Shown here: positions 54,196-62,093 of the stretch, one piece after another
How positions within the stretch are numbered: position 1 is the stretch's first letter
Layout: each line of letters opens with the position of its first letter
Source of the DNA: CAYFZR01 sp964347835 [NCBI: uncultured archaeon]
Lineage (GTDB): Archaea > CAYFZR01
DNA: 64,000 nucleotides
Direction of reading: 5' to 3'
NCBI GenBank assembly: GCA_964347835.1
Contig: CAYFZR010000068.1
Span: forward strand, 1-64,000
Notes under the pieces: generated by a model
What the model was told of the DNA's origin: nothing
The model's database searches: none
Seen by the model: the letters and a program-made list of their open reading frames with translations, nothing else
Position numbers and translations under genes: made by a program

Positions 54196-54235
54196 ATGGA
54201 ACGTGGCTCGTTCCATGCAACGTGGCTCGTTGCAT
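54196..54235 (+). repeat. two tandem hairpins with identical loops after trpA
   Basis: Hairpin 1 has stem ATGGAACG/CGTTCCAT (54196-54203, 54209-54216) and hairpin 2 has stem ATGCAACG/CGTTGCAT (54215-54222, 54228-54235). Both have the loop TGGCT. The stems differ at one compensated base pair, so pairing has been kept while sequence changed. A third partial copy (CGTGGCT) lies at 54189-54195. It begins 15 bases after the trpA stop. It may be an mRNA 3' end structure, a protein-binding site or a small mobile repeat. Confidence 0.6.
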
Positions 54236-54305
54236 CCGCAAATTTATCCAAAATTAATTTATCACTGATAGAAGAGAGCTGTTTCTACATATATGGGGGT
54301 TTAGA

Positions 54306-54363
54306 AAGGGGGTGATAAGGTAGGATAGAATAATTTCAGTATAAGATTAAATATTACCCCCTT
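54306..54363. repeat. inverted repeat between trpA and the oxidoreductase operon
   Basis: AAGGGGGT at 54306-54313 pairs with ACCCCCTT at 54356-54363, separated by 42 bases. It ends next to the stop of the minus-strand gamma-subunit gene and could terminate transcription from either side. Confidence 0.3.
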
Positions 54364-54366
54364 CTA

Positions 54367-54972
54367 TTAGCATATTTCACCTTCGCCGATTTTTCTTCCG
54401 TGTTCGATTCCTGCTTTGACTGTCTTGAACAACTGTCCGCCATAATCCCCGTAAGTTTCTAACAAAACCCTGTTAATTGTGTCTTCTTTGAGGGGCGGGA
54501 GTGATAAAGAAACAGCCATACCGAATAAGAACATGTTTCTCACTTTCGGTACGTCGGTAAAGTCTTTCATAGCCTCGTTCGTGTCTACAATAACGAGTCT
54601 TACATTTTTTTTCTCTGCTTCAGCCTTAATATCTCTGAGCCAATACTTCGACATTGCACTCGATGTATCTACTATCGCACAACCACCCTCAGTCATCTCT
54701 TGAATAGAATAAGCGGGTCTTCCTACAGGATCTATCATTATCAGGGTTTCTGCTCCCTCAGTTCTTTCTGTTGTAGCGATAGAATACTTTTCTTCACCGC
54801 TTCCCAGGAATGGCGGAATCAACAATTTTCTTCCTACGGCGCCTCCTGATTGTGGTTGTATTCTTCCAACGAGTTCATATCCGTCTTCTGCCATAACTTT
54901 CGCCATTACTTGGGTTATGTGAGTAAAACCACTTCCCTTACTCCCGATTACAACTATGTCTTTCCTGGCCAT
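54367..54972 (-). CDS. 2-oxoacid:acceptor oxidoreductase gamma-type subunit (IorB/PorG-like)
   Basis: The protein is 201 residues. IVVIGSKGSGFTHITQVMAKV near the N-terminus and RIQPQSGGAVGRKLL near residue 38 match the gamma domain of 2-oxoacid oxidoreductases, and IMIDPVGRPAYSI replaces the usual dimer strand. KVRNMFLFGM near 145 is the conserved C-terminal part of the domain. It contacts CoA or supports the TPP subunits in the family. It is the last gene of a four-gene run, four bases after the CCG-domain gene. Confidence 0.8.
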   Translation of the reverse strand: MARKDIVVIGSKGSGFTHITQVMAKVMAEDGYELVGRIQPQSGGAVGRKLLIPPFLGSGEEKYSIATTERTEGAETLIMIDPVGRPAYSIQEMTEGGCAIVDTSSAMSKYWLRDIKAEAEKKNVRLVIVDTNEAMKDFTDVPKVRNMFLFGMAVSLSLPPLKEDTINRVLLETYGDYGGQLFKTVKAGIEHGRKIGEGEIC

Positions 54973-54976
54973 AAAA

Positions 54977-56116
54977 TCACGTCCTTAATACGGATGGAAA
55001 CGCAGTGTCCACGATTTCAGGCAATGTATAAACATCCATTTCAACTTGAGCTTCTTTTACTCCGTCTCTTAGATTTTTCTTGCATAGAGGGCATGTCGTA
55101 ACTAAAGTAGTTGCTTTTGTTTTAGTTGCTTGCATTACCCTCAACCAAGCCACTCCCTTCATGGCTTCTCTTTGGTGTAATCTCAGCGAACCCCCACAGC
55201 ACCTAGTCCACTTTCCTTTCCTCAACATTTCTTTCATTTGCAACTCAGGTATCTTCCGAAGCACCTTCCTAGGCTCCTCAATTACCTTCATTGGTCCTGT
55301 CACTAAATGGCAGGAATCGTGATAAGTTACAAGTTCATTGATTGGATTCTTAAACTCGAAAATATTTTCTTCTAAGGCCCTAGCCATAATCTCTGAGTAA
55401 TGGAAAACCTCATAGTTTGTCTCTCCGACCAAGAATTCGTAGTCATGATTGAGAACTAAGTAACATGTTGGGCAAAGGGTAACCACGAAATCAGGATCAT
55501 ATTTTTCCAGATTTTCAACGTTCCTTTTCGCCATCTCTTCTACATCATTGTCGTGCACTCCTGCTCTTATTAAGATGGAAGTGCAACAAGCTTCGTCTTT
55601 GAATGCCTCTACGTCCAAACCAACCATCTTCATCGTCTTTAGAGCGGCGATAGAAGAATCAATGTCTTCGTAACTCATTACACACCCTGTAAATAACAAG
55701 CCCCTTCCGAAAAGGTCTTTGCATTCCGAAGTAGGTTCTGAATCTACTTTTACTTTTTTAACCCAGTCCAATCTTTTCTCTTTATCGAAACCGTATTTCT
55801 TGGGATAGGGGTTTCCCCTCTCCATGACATCAATTTTGATTTCTTGCAGTCTTGGAATTGGTCTGTAAGTTCTTACGTCTTCGATCAGCGGAAAACCCGC
55901 GATTGCGTAAGGACAAGAGACCTCGCAGGAATTGCAGTTCATACAATAATTTATTACTTCGTTTGCCTTATCGTACTCACCTACCCGCATGTAGGTATGC
56001 ATCAGCCTCTTGGGTATGTCTACTGGACAGCGTACCTGACACATGGTACATCCTACGCATTTATTATGATATTCCATGATCTGTTCAGGATCTAGAATTT
56101 TTCTTATGATACTCAT
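54977..56116 (-). CDS. HdrD-like iron-sulfur protein: two 4Fe-4S motifs plus two CCG domains
   Basis: The protein is 379 residues. Near the N-terminus are two 4Fe-4S motifs, CVGCTMCQVRCP (about 21) and CMNCNSCEVSCP (about 58). Two complete CCG domains follow: the first with a Cys in FTGCVM, a CC pair in EACCTS and CPTC; the second with DSCHLV, a CC pair in RCCGG and CPLC. The layout matches HdrD or HdrCB fused in one chain, and is related to GlpC and LutA-like proteins. In an oxidoreductase operon it could take electrons from the TPP subunits and reduce a disulfide or thiol-linked acceptor; that acceptor is unknown. It overlaps the upstream gene by four bases. Confidence 0.85.
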   Translation of the reverse strand: MSIIRKILDPEQIMEYHNKCVGCTMCQVRCPVDIPKRLMHTYMRVGEYDKANEVINYCMNCNSCEVSCPYAIAGFPLIEDVRTYRPIPRLQEIKIDVMERGNPYPKKYGFDKEKRLDWVKKVKVDSEPTSECKDLFGRGLLFTGCVMSYEDIDSSIAALKTMKMVGLDVEAFKDEACCTSILIRAGVHDNDVEEMAKRNVENLEKYDPDFVVTLCPTCYLVLNHDYEFLVGETNYEVFHYSEIMARALEENIFEFKNPINELVTYHDSCHLVTGPMKVIEEPRKVLRKIPELQMKEMLRKGKWTRCCGGSLRLHQREAMKGVAWLRVMQATKTKATTLVTTCPLCKKNLRDGVKEAQVEMDVYTLPEIVDTAFPSVLRT

Positions 56117-57138
56117 AGCACATCCACCTCTAGGAGCTTGGCATTGATCTCCTGTAGTGTCCTTTTGGCACTTCCCACGAGAGGTACATCTGCCATTTCT
56201 ATACTAGCTGCCAGTGGATCTAAGTTAATCGATATCAAGCATTCTGTTTCAAATTTAACCGCAAAGAGATCCCACGACAGACCGACCATCACAACTGCCT
56301 CTGCCTCTACAAAAACGCCTGAACTTACTCCAGTAGATATAAAACCTTCTGTTTCAGGGAATTCGGATGCATGTCTGGTGCAGTAAAGTCCTACTTCCTT
56401 ATTATACTTTTCTCGAAGTATCCTTGCTAGTTCCCTTACCTCTGTAAGCGATTCTGCTCCAAGAACGGATGGCCATCCTGGTAATCCTCTGCGAGCCTTA
56501 TCAGCGCCAACTACTCCCTTACCAACAATTATTGCCACACTATCAGCCATCTTTAAGTATTCTACCGCTTCCTCCACCTTAGATGGATCAGCATCTCCGG
56601 GTACAAAGGGATGCTCTCCGATGACTTCTAAATCAAGGCTTGAGGCTCCTTGCATTACTATGTCTTCGGTTACGATTACTGCTGCCAATCTATGTTTGGA
56701 AAAAGTTTCTTCAAAGGCCTTATTGATTGTATCGGATAATTCAGCCCTGTTTTTTGGAATATAAGTAATTACTCCAGACTCCTCTAAAATCGTTGGAAGA
56801 GAAGCGGTGCACACATAAGACCCTCTCCCATCTATATCAAGACCGACTATCATCACTCCTGGTGTGCCTACTTCCTCTGTTATAAACTGATAAGCCACGT
56901 TAACTCCTTTGTCTTTAATAACAGCGCATCCCTTTTTTCCGCACTGACCTGCTCCAATAACTATTCCAACCGCATCTGCCTCGTTTGATACGAACAACAC
57001 AGGAACGTCATCGCCCAACGCTCCTTCCATGATGGCGTTTTGAGCGGAATTTAAGGGGTATCCGGGTAGAAGTGTTACTACATCAGGTTTTATCTCCTTT
57101 AAGGTATCTACAATTATGTCGTTTCCAACCTTGAACAT
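56113..57138 (-). CDS. TPP-dependent oxidoreductase subunit, Pyr and middle domains (IorA N-terminal-like)
   Basis: The protein is 341 residues. Residues about 1-170 fit a Pyr domain: LPGYPLNSAQNAI near 25, an EADAVGIVIGAGQCGKKG segment with the conserved Glu near 53, and IKDKGVNVAYQ near 75, which resembles IorA's MKHVGLNVA. Residues about 190-330 are a transhydrogenase-like middle domain (SVAIIVGKGVVGADK). There is no PP domain and no ferredoxin domain, both present in full IorA. The missing PP domain is encoded by the gene just upstream. Substrate unknown. Confidence 0.75.
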   Translation of the reverse strand: MFKVGNDIIVDTLKEIKPDVVTLLPGYPLNSAQNAIMEGALGDDVPVLFVSNEADAVGIVIGAGQCGKKGCAVIKDKGVNVAYQFITEEVGTPGVMIVGLDIDGRGSYVCTASLPTILEESGVITYIPKNRAELSDTINKAFEETFSKHRLAAVIVTEDIVMQGASSLDLEVIGEHPFVPGDADPSKVEEAVEYLKMADSVAIIVGKGVVGADKARRGLPGWPSVLGAESLTEVRELARILREKYNKEVGLYCTRHASEFPETEGFISTGVSSGVFVEAEAVVMVGLSWDLFAVKFETECLISINLDPLAASIEMADVPLVGSAKRTLQEINAKLLEVDVL

Positions 57139-57151
57139 GAAATCTCCTCCA

Positions 57152-57679
57152 TTATATAGAAATACAATTGGCTATGATCAATTTTGTTCCTGGTATCTCT
57201 TTTGCCTTTTTACATGCCTCTTCAAGTTCTTTATAGTCATAAACCGTCGTACAGTAAGGTAAATTTAATGACTTGCCCAATGCTTCATAATCTATTCCAA
57301 GAGATGATGGAGTTATTTGTTGTCCTCCAGTCATGCTCCAAGAAGAATCGTTTAAAACAATTATGGTCAGTCTCTTGACTTTTTCTGGATTCATGGCTGC
57401 TGTCATCAAAGAATTGAAGCGCAGTCCAAAACCTCCGTCGCCAATTACGCAAAATATCTCGCCTTTCAGACTATCATTAACTACGCTGTGACCTACTGCC
57501 GCAGACAAAGATCCGCCAAGGGCTCCAGAACCACCGATGTATTGTCTTTTTGGTATTCCGCACATAAGCGAGGCGATCGTGTTGTCACCAAGGTCCACAC
57601 AAACTCCGTCTTCATGATCCATTGCATCGACCAATCCAACAAGAATATCGGGCATTTTTTGAAGTTTCTTCGCTTGCAT
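57152..57679 (-). CDS. TPP-dependent oxidoreductase subunit, PP domain (ComE/IorA C-terminal-like)
   Basis: The protein is 175 residues. GGSGALGGSLSAAVGHS near residue 50 and the TPP-binding motif VIGDGGFGLRFNSL ... VLNDSSW (GDG then N about 30 residues later) are intact. Size and sequence style resemble ComE of sulfopyruvate decarboxylase and the PP part of IorA. It is the first gene of the four-gene run and precedes the Pyr-domain gene by 13 bases, so together they form a split TPP enzyme. A ComDE role is possible but does not explain the gamma and HdrD-like partners. Confidence 0.75.
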   Translation of the reverse strand: MQAKKLQKMPDILVGLVDAMDHEDGVCVDLGDNTIASLMCGIPKRQYIGGSGALGGSLSAAVGHSVVNDSLKGEIFCVIGDGGFGLRFNSLMTAAMNPEKVKRLTIIVLNDSSWSMTGGQQITPSSLGIDYEALGKSLNLPYCTTVYDYKELEEACKKAKEIPGTKLIIANCISI

Positions 57680-57949
57680 ATATTCCCTCCCTTCAAAGAG
57701 TATAATTAAAAATGAATACTGAAATAAAAAGATTCCTCTTTTGGCTCAGAAAATGTAAGGTATAAAGTTGTCTGGAAAATTGATTCAAATGGTTTAAGGG
57801 TAAGAGAGTTTGATATAATGTTTTAGAGCTTGAACATCTTCTGTAACTTTTGTTCATAAATTTATTATTGTAGCACTATAATAATCAAAATGTCAATCGA
57901 TCTAATTTAGCCAAAAATGCTATAATTTTTTAAAAGGGATGATTTAAAG

Positions 57950-58771
57950 ATGTTAGATAGAACTAAGATATCAGCAAAATCATCTGAAGTGAAGAAAGAA
58001 AATTCTGTTTCTCTAATAAAAAAAACAGATTTAACTCATTCAATAAATTCGCCCATTGACCACATCTTGTTCCTTCAAGGAACTATAGGCAATCAGGCTG
58101 TTCAGAAGTTAATCAAATCCGGTCTTATTCAGGCAAAACTCAAAATTGGTCTAGTCAATGACATCTATGAGCAGAAAACTGATAGAGTGGCAGATACAGA
58201 TGTGCGCATGCGGGAGCAACTGGTGAAGCGACAGCCTGGAGATATCACTTTTTTGGTTCAAAGACAGGCTGGAGATGAGGTAGAGGAGGAAGAAGGATCT
58301 GAATGTAAGTATTTCGAGGCTGGCTGGATCCATCCGCGTACTGGAAAACGATCAGATGAAGCAGATTGGTGGTGTAAGTCAGAAGATGCAGCAAAAGAGA
58401 GGGTGATAGCAGCATGCCCATCAGATTGTTTTATTTATGAAGATGGTCCCGAAAATTATCCTTACAGGCCAATTCCAGGACCCCCTTGTGCACACTATGT
58501 GGCACACGAACTAGGAATTAAGGAGGGAAAAGATTATGAAACATGTCAGGAAGGCTACTCCGTGTCGATTGAGCAATTACAACGAAGAGGAAGTCCAGTT
58601 TCGCTGCCTGAGGCAAAAGAGGGCGATATTTATATTTTTCCAGGCGGTGGCCACTCTGGGGTCATTCGTGATGTAGATCCAGAAAAGGCCCGGGTAGAAG
58701 TCGAACGATGCACTATTGTGAGTCAGGTTGTTTCTGACTGGCAGAGTGGGGGCATAGCCTGGAGAAGGTAA
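57950..58771 (+). CDS. DUF4157-type N-terminal cargo prefix with C-terminal NlpC/CHAP-like peptidase domain
   Basis: The protein is 273 residues. Residues about 38-85 match the segment that precedes DUF4157 in extracellular contractile injection system (eCIS) cargoes: LQGTIGNQAVQKLIKSGLIQ followed by AKLKIG and YEQKTDRVAD. The DUF4157 peptidase HExxH itself is not present. The C-terminal part (about 165-273) looks like a papain-like amidase or peptidase: PPCAHYVAHELG with candidate Cys180, and GGGHSGVI with candidate His235. GGGATGAT precedes the ATG. The GC content rises in the second half relative to neighbours, a sign of transfer. No eCIS structural gene is in the window. The family call rests on memory of the motif. 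Confidence 0.65.
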   Translation: MLDRTKISAKSSEVKKENSVSLIKKTDLTHSINSPIDHILFLQGTIGNQAVQKLIKSGLIQAKLKIGLVNDIYEQKTDRVADTDVRMREQLVKRQPGDITFLVQRQAGDEVEEEEGSECKYFEAGWIHPRTGKRSDEADWWCKSEDAAKERVIAACPSDCFIYEDGPENYPYRPIPGPPCAHYVAHELGIKEGKDYETCQEGYSVSIEQLQRRGSPVSLPEAKEGDIYIFPGGGHSGVIRDVDPEKARVEVERCTIVSQVVSDWQSGGIAWRR

Positions 58772-58844
58772 GACAGACTCATAGGTGGCAATAAGTCACG
58801 ATCCGAAGATATCTTGGAACTACACTTCTGAGAAAATGATGTTA

Positions 58845-59471
58845 CTATCTAACATATTTCCAGAACTGCCACCACCTTCTCCCAGGTTTAGGTTCGATGA
58901 TTGCTTTTTGAGGGGTTACATTAGTTATGGAACGTCTCTCTACAATGGGCTTAACTTCCTTGAGACCTAATTGACCAACGTGAAGCAGTAGTTTATAACT
59001 ATCATCGTTTATCGCTATTTTGCCATCTCCGATCATGAGACCCTCATATTCTTTTATTTTAATCGATAAATCTCCGATATCTTCTCCATTCTTTGAAATT
59101 TTTGCATTCATATGTTCTCTATCAGCATCGGAGATGTTTAGCACGTAATATTCTCTTGCAAAACGAATTCTTCCTTTGAACGCCAAACTATTCGAGGTTC
59201 TAACTATATTTCTAATCTCGTCAGCATTTTTTCCTCGGGGAATTCTCCTGAACAAAGAGGGGTGGATGCTTTTGGTCTGAATAACGTGTATCATAACAAC
59301 GTGAAACTCATCTCCTCTAATGGCAAAACCGTCTCCTTTGAATACCGGCATGACCGTGGGTTGAATTTTAATTTTTTCTTCCTGTCTAATCGAGTTTCTT
59401 TCTTGGGCTACCACAAGGGTTGAGGCGAGTGTTGTTATAATAAATATTGCAAATATTTTGTTCCTTAACAT
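58845..59471 (-). CDS. secreted protein of unknown function
   Basis: The protein is 208 residues with a clear N-terminal signal segment (NKIFAIFIITTLASTLVVAQ) and a likely cleavage after VVAQ. The remainder is beta-rich, with a DGFAIRGDEFHVV strand, an EGLMIGDGKIAIN segment and a Trp-rich basic tail (RRWWQFWKYVR). No family is recognised. It is on the same strand as, and 68 bases downstream of, the membrane-anchored winged-helix gene, and may share its transcript. Confidence 0.6.
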   Translation of the reverse strand: MLRNKIFAIFIITTLASTLVVAQERNSIRQEEKIKIQPTVMPVFKGDGFAIRGDEFHVVMIHVIQTKSIHPSLFRRIPRGKNADEIRNIVRTSNSLAFKGRIRFAREYYVLNISDADREHMNAKISKNGEDIGDLSIKIKEYEGLMIGDGKIAINDDSYKLLLHVGQLGLKEVKPIVERRSITNVTPQKAIIEPKPGRRWWQFWKYVR

Positions 59472-59539
59472 GTGATCACCAAAAATAATACTCCATGAAC
59501 CATACTTATGGATGATTCCGAACTTTTACATGTAAAAGT

Positions 59540-60400
59540 TCAATCTTCTTTATCTTCCGACAAAAACCAATCAGTCAGTTCAATTATGTTTTTTCGCCCG
59601 TATCTCTTTCGTTTAATTATCTTTTTTCGCTCGAGGGAATTCAATATTCCTGTCAAGGAAGATTTTGGTATCTCAGTTTCATATCTTATTTTAGATTGAT
59701 CTAATTTCCCACCAGAATTGATTAGCGTATTAACAATCGTCTTTTCCCTCTCCGATAGGGTATCGATTACCTTTTGCATCTCGCTTGTAATCCTTATTTT
59801 TGGCTTTAAATCTAGCTTTTTTAAACTTTTTTGGCGTCTAAAGTATAAGAAGAGCAATATAATTCCTAGAGGAAGAATTAATAATGCGTAACTTTCGTAT
59901 CCCCCTTTATTAATTTCTGGATATCCAAGGGGTATCTTGTATTTTATAACAATTTCAGGAGACTGGATTTCGACAGCAAAGAATTCTATAACAAAAGACT
60001 CATTTTGTGAGTATATTCTGTAATTTAAATCCTCGGTTCCTTCCAACCTTATTAAGGTAGATTTCACTGGCAAAAAAAACGCGATATCATAATCAGAGTA
60101 ATGGATGTTTGATGTAAGATTTATTATCCAAACGTCTTTACGCTTGGAAGTGATAGAACTGGTAATTAGGTAAACTTGATTTGTATCTTTGTCAAATATA
60201 TATTCGGAGACTTGGGATAACTCCAAATCCTTTAAGACGTTTTCATCATTTATGTACCCAAATATTACGGCATTTCCAGATTCATCGAGGTATATGTTGA
60301 GAATTGCCTCTCCAGGTTCTGTAATGTTAAATTCCGTTCCTTGAACAACTGATATCAACAAAATAAATAAAGCAGGAATAATTTTATTCATAATTTTCAT
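59540..60400 (-). CDS. membrane-anchored winged-helix regulator
   Basis: The protein is 286 residues. It has a signal segment (about 1-20), an extracellular beta-rich region (about 25-165), one transmembrane helix (about 172-192, YALLILPLGIILLFLYF) and a cytoplasmic C-terminal winged helix (about 205-280: SEREKTIVNTLINSGGKLDQ, then SLTGILNSLERKKIIKR). This is the archaeal layout of a sensor outside and a DNA-binding domain inside (DUF7343/7345-like). The ligand and targets are unknown, but the adjacent secreted protein gene is a plausible target or partner. Confidence 0.75.
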   Translation of the reverse strand: MKIMNKIIPALFILLISVVQGTEFNITEPGEAILNIYLDESGNAVIFGYINDENVLKDLELSQVSEYIFDKDTNQVYLITSSITSKRKDVWIINLTSNIHYSDYDIAFFLPVKSTLIRLEGTEDLNYRIYSQNESFVIEFFAVEIQSPEIVIKYKIPLGYPEINKGGYESYALLILPLGIILLFLYFRRQKSLKKLDLKPKIRITSEMQKVIDTLSEREKTIVNTLINSGGKLDQSKIRYETEIPKSSLTGILNSLERKKIIKRKRYGRKNIIELTDWFLSEDKED

Positions 60401-60463
60401 TTAAATACGAAGATATAAAAATTTTCCAAAAGCCTTATATTTTTACAGCATTAATCTCAAGGC

Positions 60464-60793
60464 ATGGAATGGATTCCAAAGTGGATGGCTGAGGTATATC
60501 AGAAGTTATTTTCAGTATTCGGTACCGACGAATTCTCTACCACGTTAGCCAAGCATCTCTTTGAAGATGAACAGATATTTTTTAAGGCTCTTTCAGAGTT
60601 GCAGAAGAAAAAATGGATAATTCGGATGAGAAAAGGAAGATACAAACTGATTGATTTAAATGAGATAATATTCCAGGTGACTCCAGAATTGTCCTTCAAA
60701 AATGTGGAAGAAAAGGTAAAAGAACGAAAGAGCATACCTAACGAGACTATGATTAATCTATCATTTGAGATACATGGATTGAGGGGTTACTGA
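60464..60793 (+). CDS. winged-helix protein, AbiEi-like antitoxin candidate
   Basis: The protein is 109 residues. Residues about 1-65 form a winged helix (DEFSTTLAKHLF, ALSELQKKKWIIRMRKGRYKLID), resembling the N-terminal DNA-binding domain of AbiEi-type antitoxins. A TATA element (CTTATATTT) lies about 25-35 bases upstream, so the leader is very short. The stop overlaps the ATG of the nucleotidyltransferase-fold gene, as in many toxin-antitoxin pairs. The antitoxin call depends on this pairing. Confidence 0.6.
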   Translation: MEWIPKWMAEVYQKLFSVFGTDEFSTTLAKHLFEDEQIFFKALSELQKKKWIIRMRKGRYKLIDLNEIIFQVTPELSFKNVEEKVKERKSIPNETMINLSFEIHGLRGY

Positions 60794-61290
60794 TGTACGT
60801 AGAGCAAATCATTTCGATTCTAAAGTTATTCGAAGAAAAAGACATCGAATATACCTTGGTAGGAGGAATTTCCGGCATAATCCATGGAAGTCCGTATACT
60901 ACTCCAGAGGTCGAATTCGTTGTTTCTATAGATCCAAATGACCTCGCAGATTCTCTAAAAAAACTTGGGTGGAGAAAAGAGGAGGATCGTTACTTTCACA
61001 AAACCCTAAAAATACCTTTAAAATTGTACAGAGACTACAGAGGGTTTAATTTAAACAAAAATGTGAAGATAGTCGAAACTAGGCTAGGAAAAAATAAAAT
61101 CAAGGTTAACTCTCCAGAAGATTATGTAATCACTACAGCAGTAGGGGGATCTTTAGAAGAACTTCATCGCGCCTTAGCAGTCCTTATTGCAAACAAAGAG
61201 ATTTTAGACAAAGATTATTTAATCAGGAGAGCCGGAGAAGAAGGAGTTAAAGAAAGAATTCTGTCGTTTCTGAATAAAATTGGAGTTTAA
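60793..61290 (+). CDS. nucleotidyltransferase-fold protein, AbiEii/DUF6036-like
   Basis: The protein is 165 residues. The fold is suggested by TLVGGISGIIHGSPYTT near residue 20 and the following EVEFVVSIDP strand. In active members this strand reads DxD with two metal-binding Asp; here it is Glu-Val-Glu, so catalysis may be lost or altered. The rest (YRDYRGFNLN, VNSPEDYVITTAV, EELHRALAVLIAN) fits the AbiEii/DUF6036 group. It is translated with the upstream winged-helix gene. It may be a weakened toxin kept for regulation. Confidence 0.6.
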   Translation: MYVEQIISILKLFEEKDIEYTLVGGISGIIHGSPYTTPEVEFVVSIDPNDLADSLKKLGWRKEEDRYFHKTLKIPLKLYRDYRGFNLNKNVKIVETRLGKNKIKVNSPEDYVITTAVGGSLEELHRALAVLIANKEILDKDYLIRRAGEEGVKERILSFLNKIGV

Positions 61291-61427
61291 ATGACATTCT
61301 AAAACTTCTATTAATAGATGCAAAGAATACTTCATTTTCTTAGCAATCTACCTAACAGATGCTTGACACGATTATGACTAATCAAAGAAAAAGGTTTTAT
61401 TGAGGTATGTTAAACAAATAGAAAGAG

Positions 61428-61748
61428 ATGAATATGTCCGATGAAAAAAATCTTCTTGGCGCTCTTTCGTACCCGATATGGATTATTGCGATATTAATAT
61501 TAGTTACAGATGAGAGAAAGAAAGATTTCAGCAGATATCATGCATATCAAGCGTTATTTTTCAATATTGTCTCCTGGACAGTGCTTGTAGCGTTCTCCTT
61601 TGTTCTTATAGGATATTTTCTCTTTCCAATTTGGCTCGCAATAACTTGCATATACGCATATAAGACGTATCAGGGAGAAGTATTTTCTATACCAGTGGTC
61701 ACAAATCTCACCAAGAAATTTGCTCCTGACTTGCCAACCTTCGAGTAG
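61428..61748 (+). CDS. small membrane protein, DUF4870/Tic20-like
   Basis: The protein is 106 residues with three hydrophobic segments (about 10-25, 42-62 and 65-80). The FSRYHAYQALFFN motif before the second matches the DUF4870/Tic20-like family, as in the 19195-19539 protein. ATG 61428 and ATG 61434 are both possible starts. It is a lone gene, convergent with the Mth938-like gene. Function unknown. Confidence 0.7.
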   Translation: MNMSDEKNLLGALSYPIWIIAILILVTDERKKDFSRYHAYQALFFNIVSWTVLVAFSFVLIGYFLFPIWLAITCIYAYKTYQGEVFSIPVVTNLTKKFAPDLPTFE

Positions 61749-61753
61749 AAAGG

Positions 61754-62092
61754 TTAGCAGGTCAGATGGAGCGCTGCAATAACTTTCTTAGATTTTGAAA
61801 GTTCATTAAAAAGGTTGCATGCTTTTTCAGTTTTCTCAATAATAATTTCTATGTCTTTATTTCTTATATAGTCTTCAACCTCGGGTAAGACTTTCATTAC
61901 TCCGTAATGCCCTGAACCAACTATAAAAACATCTGACTCTTCTAGAACAGCCTCTTTTATGTCTTCTATGCACAATTGATGCCCTGATTTTCTCCACCAA
62001 TTATCAAAGATGCGATCTGGTAAAATGATTATGTCTTTGGTATACTTTTTTCCGTCAATTACGATTTTGCCGAACTCGTATGAATCGATCAT
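61754..62092 (-). CDS. Mth938/DUF498-like protein
   Basis: The protein is 112 residues. It has the DUF498 pattern: IDSYEFGKIVIDGKKYTKDIIILP at the start, DVFIVGSGHYGVMKVLPEV near residue 53 and KSKKVIAALHLTC at the end. The family includes a mitochondrial complex I assembly factor, but archaeal members have no proven role. It lies two bases from the DUF473 gene in a conserved archaeal run. Confidence 0.85.
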   Translation of the reverse strand: MIDSYEFGKIVIDGKKYTKDIIILPDRIFDNWWRKSGHQLCIEDIKEAVLEESDVFIVGSGHYGVMKVLPEVEDYIRNKDIEIIIEKTEKACNLFNELSKSKKVIAALHLTC

Positions 62093-62093
62093 T

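Noticed and set aside
56113-57679. Identification of the two TPP subunits as ComD/ComE sulfopyruvate decarboxylase
   Set aside because: The PP subunit fits ComE in size, but the Pyr subunit is twice as long as ComD with an extra middle domain, and the gamma and CCG partners are not part of ComDE.
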